Part shown: positions 41,911 through 41,991 of the stretch, piece after piece | Layout of the letters: every line of letters starts with the position of its first letter | Position numbering within the stretch: the stretch's first letter is position 1 | From: an uncultured Clostridia bacterium | GTDB lineage: Bacteria; Bacillota; Clostridia; Lachnospirales; Anaerotignaceae | Length of the DNA stretch: 41,991 bases | Direction: 5' to 3' | Assembly: GCA_944384265.1 (NCBI GenBank) | Contig: CALWSR010000028.1 | Coordinates: 1-41,991, forward strand | The notes under the pieces: generated by a model | The model's database searches: none | The model's input: the letters and a program-made list of their open reading frames with translations, nothing else | What the model was told of the DNA's origin: nothing | Made by a program: the position numbers and the translations under genes

Positions 41911-41991
41911 TTACGATTCTGTTACTTTAATATGAAATAGAAAGCTATGAAACACTGCTTCTGCCCTCAAATCCACCTCTCTGCTTTTCTT
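41911..41991 (-). CDS. Possible C-terminal end of an upstream gene
   Basis: A minus-strand frame enters at the window edge and ends at TAA (41911-41913), 20 nt before the pdxA2 ATG. It gives about 26 residues ending VFHSFLFHIKVTES. The spacing fits an upstream gene in the same operon, but the piece is too short to recognise. Confidence 0.3.
   Translation of the reverse strand, partial: KKSREVDLRAEAVFHSFLFHIKVTES

Overview
The window is low-GC, AT-rich DNA from an anaerobic, probably spore-forming member of the Clostridia (Lachnospirales-like is my best guess). The basis is strong AGGAGG ribosome-binding sites, the yerC-pcrA-ligA block, a sporulation-type polysaccharide deacetylase, an asrABC sulfite reductase with its hydrosulfide channel, AgrC/AgrA-like signalling and an S-layer-homology protein. 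No rRNA, tRNA or CRISPR array was seen.

Region 1 (1-11.6 kb) is the most striking. A pdaB-like sporulation polysaccharide deacetylase gene is cut in two: its 5' part lies at 11357-11560 and its 3' part at 1-344, both on the minus strand. Removing the 11,015 bp between two TGGG cores rejoins the reading frame exactly across the catalytic motif (FDAAW|GADDT). A large serine recombinase sits against one end, and its ATG overlaps the TGA of the interrupted gene (ATGA). The two inner arms, joined as in an excised circle, form a long dyad around the core, as expected of a serine-integrase attP. This looks like a skin-type developmental intervening element, but it carries the housekeeping block yerC-pcrA-ligA, a PHP phosphoesterase, a stalk-domain exported protein, an unknown coiled protein, and an FMN-riboswitch-controlled MATE transporter.

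Region 2 (11.6-18.7 kb) holds, mostly on the minus strand, a CNNM/CBS membrane protein, malic enzyme, an Uup-like ABC-F ATPase, a fused MtnA isomerase/class II aldolase, and a small siroheme protein. Region 3 (19.0-24.1 kb) is a sulfite-reduction unit: hydrosulfide channel, asrA, asrB, asrC, a Crp/Fnr regulator and a flavin-binding PNPOx-like protein. Two near-identical palindromes (TGTTGC-N4-GCAACA), one before the channel-asr operon and one before the PNPOx gene, suggest a small regulon.

Region 4 (24.2-33.5 kb) is accessory: a DUF418-like membrane protein, a LytTR response regulator with a split membrane/GHKL kinase, a decayed IS481-like element with identifiable inverted repeats, a small Xre regulator, a broken lipoprotein flavodoxin, an intact SLH-flavodoxin fusion, a 1.3-kb gene-free stretch and a TspO protein. 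Region 5 (34.2-42 kb) is a catabolic operon for a four-carbon acid sugar (PdxA2, DUF1537 kinase, DapA-family lyase, D-2-hydroxyacid dehydrogenase, SLC13-type permease), followed by a PrpR-type regulator whose AAA+ domain has lost the sigma-54 contact loop.
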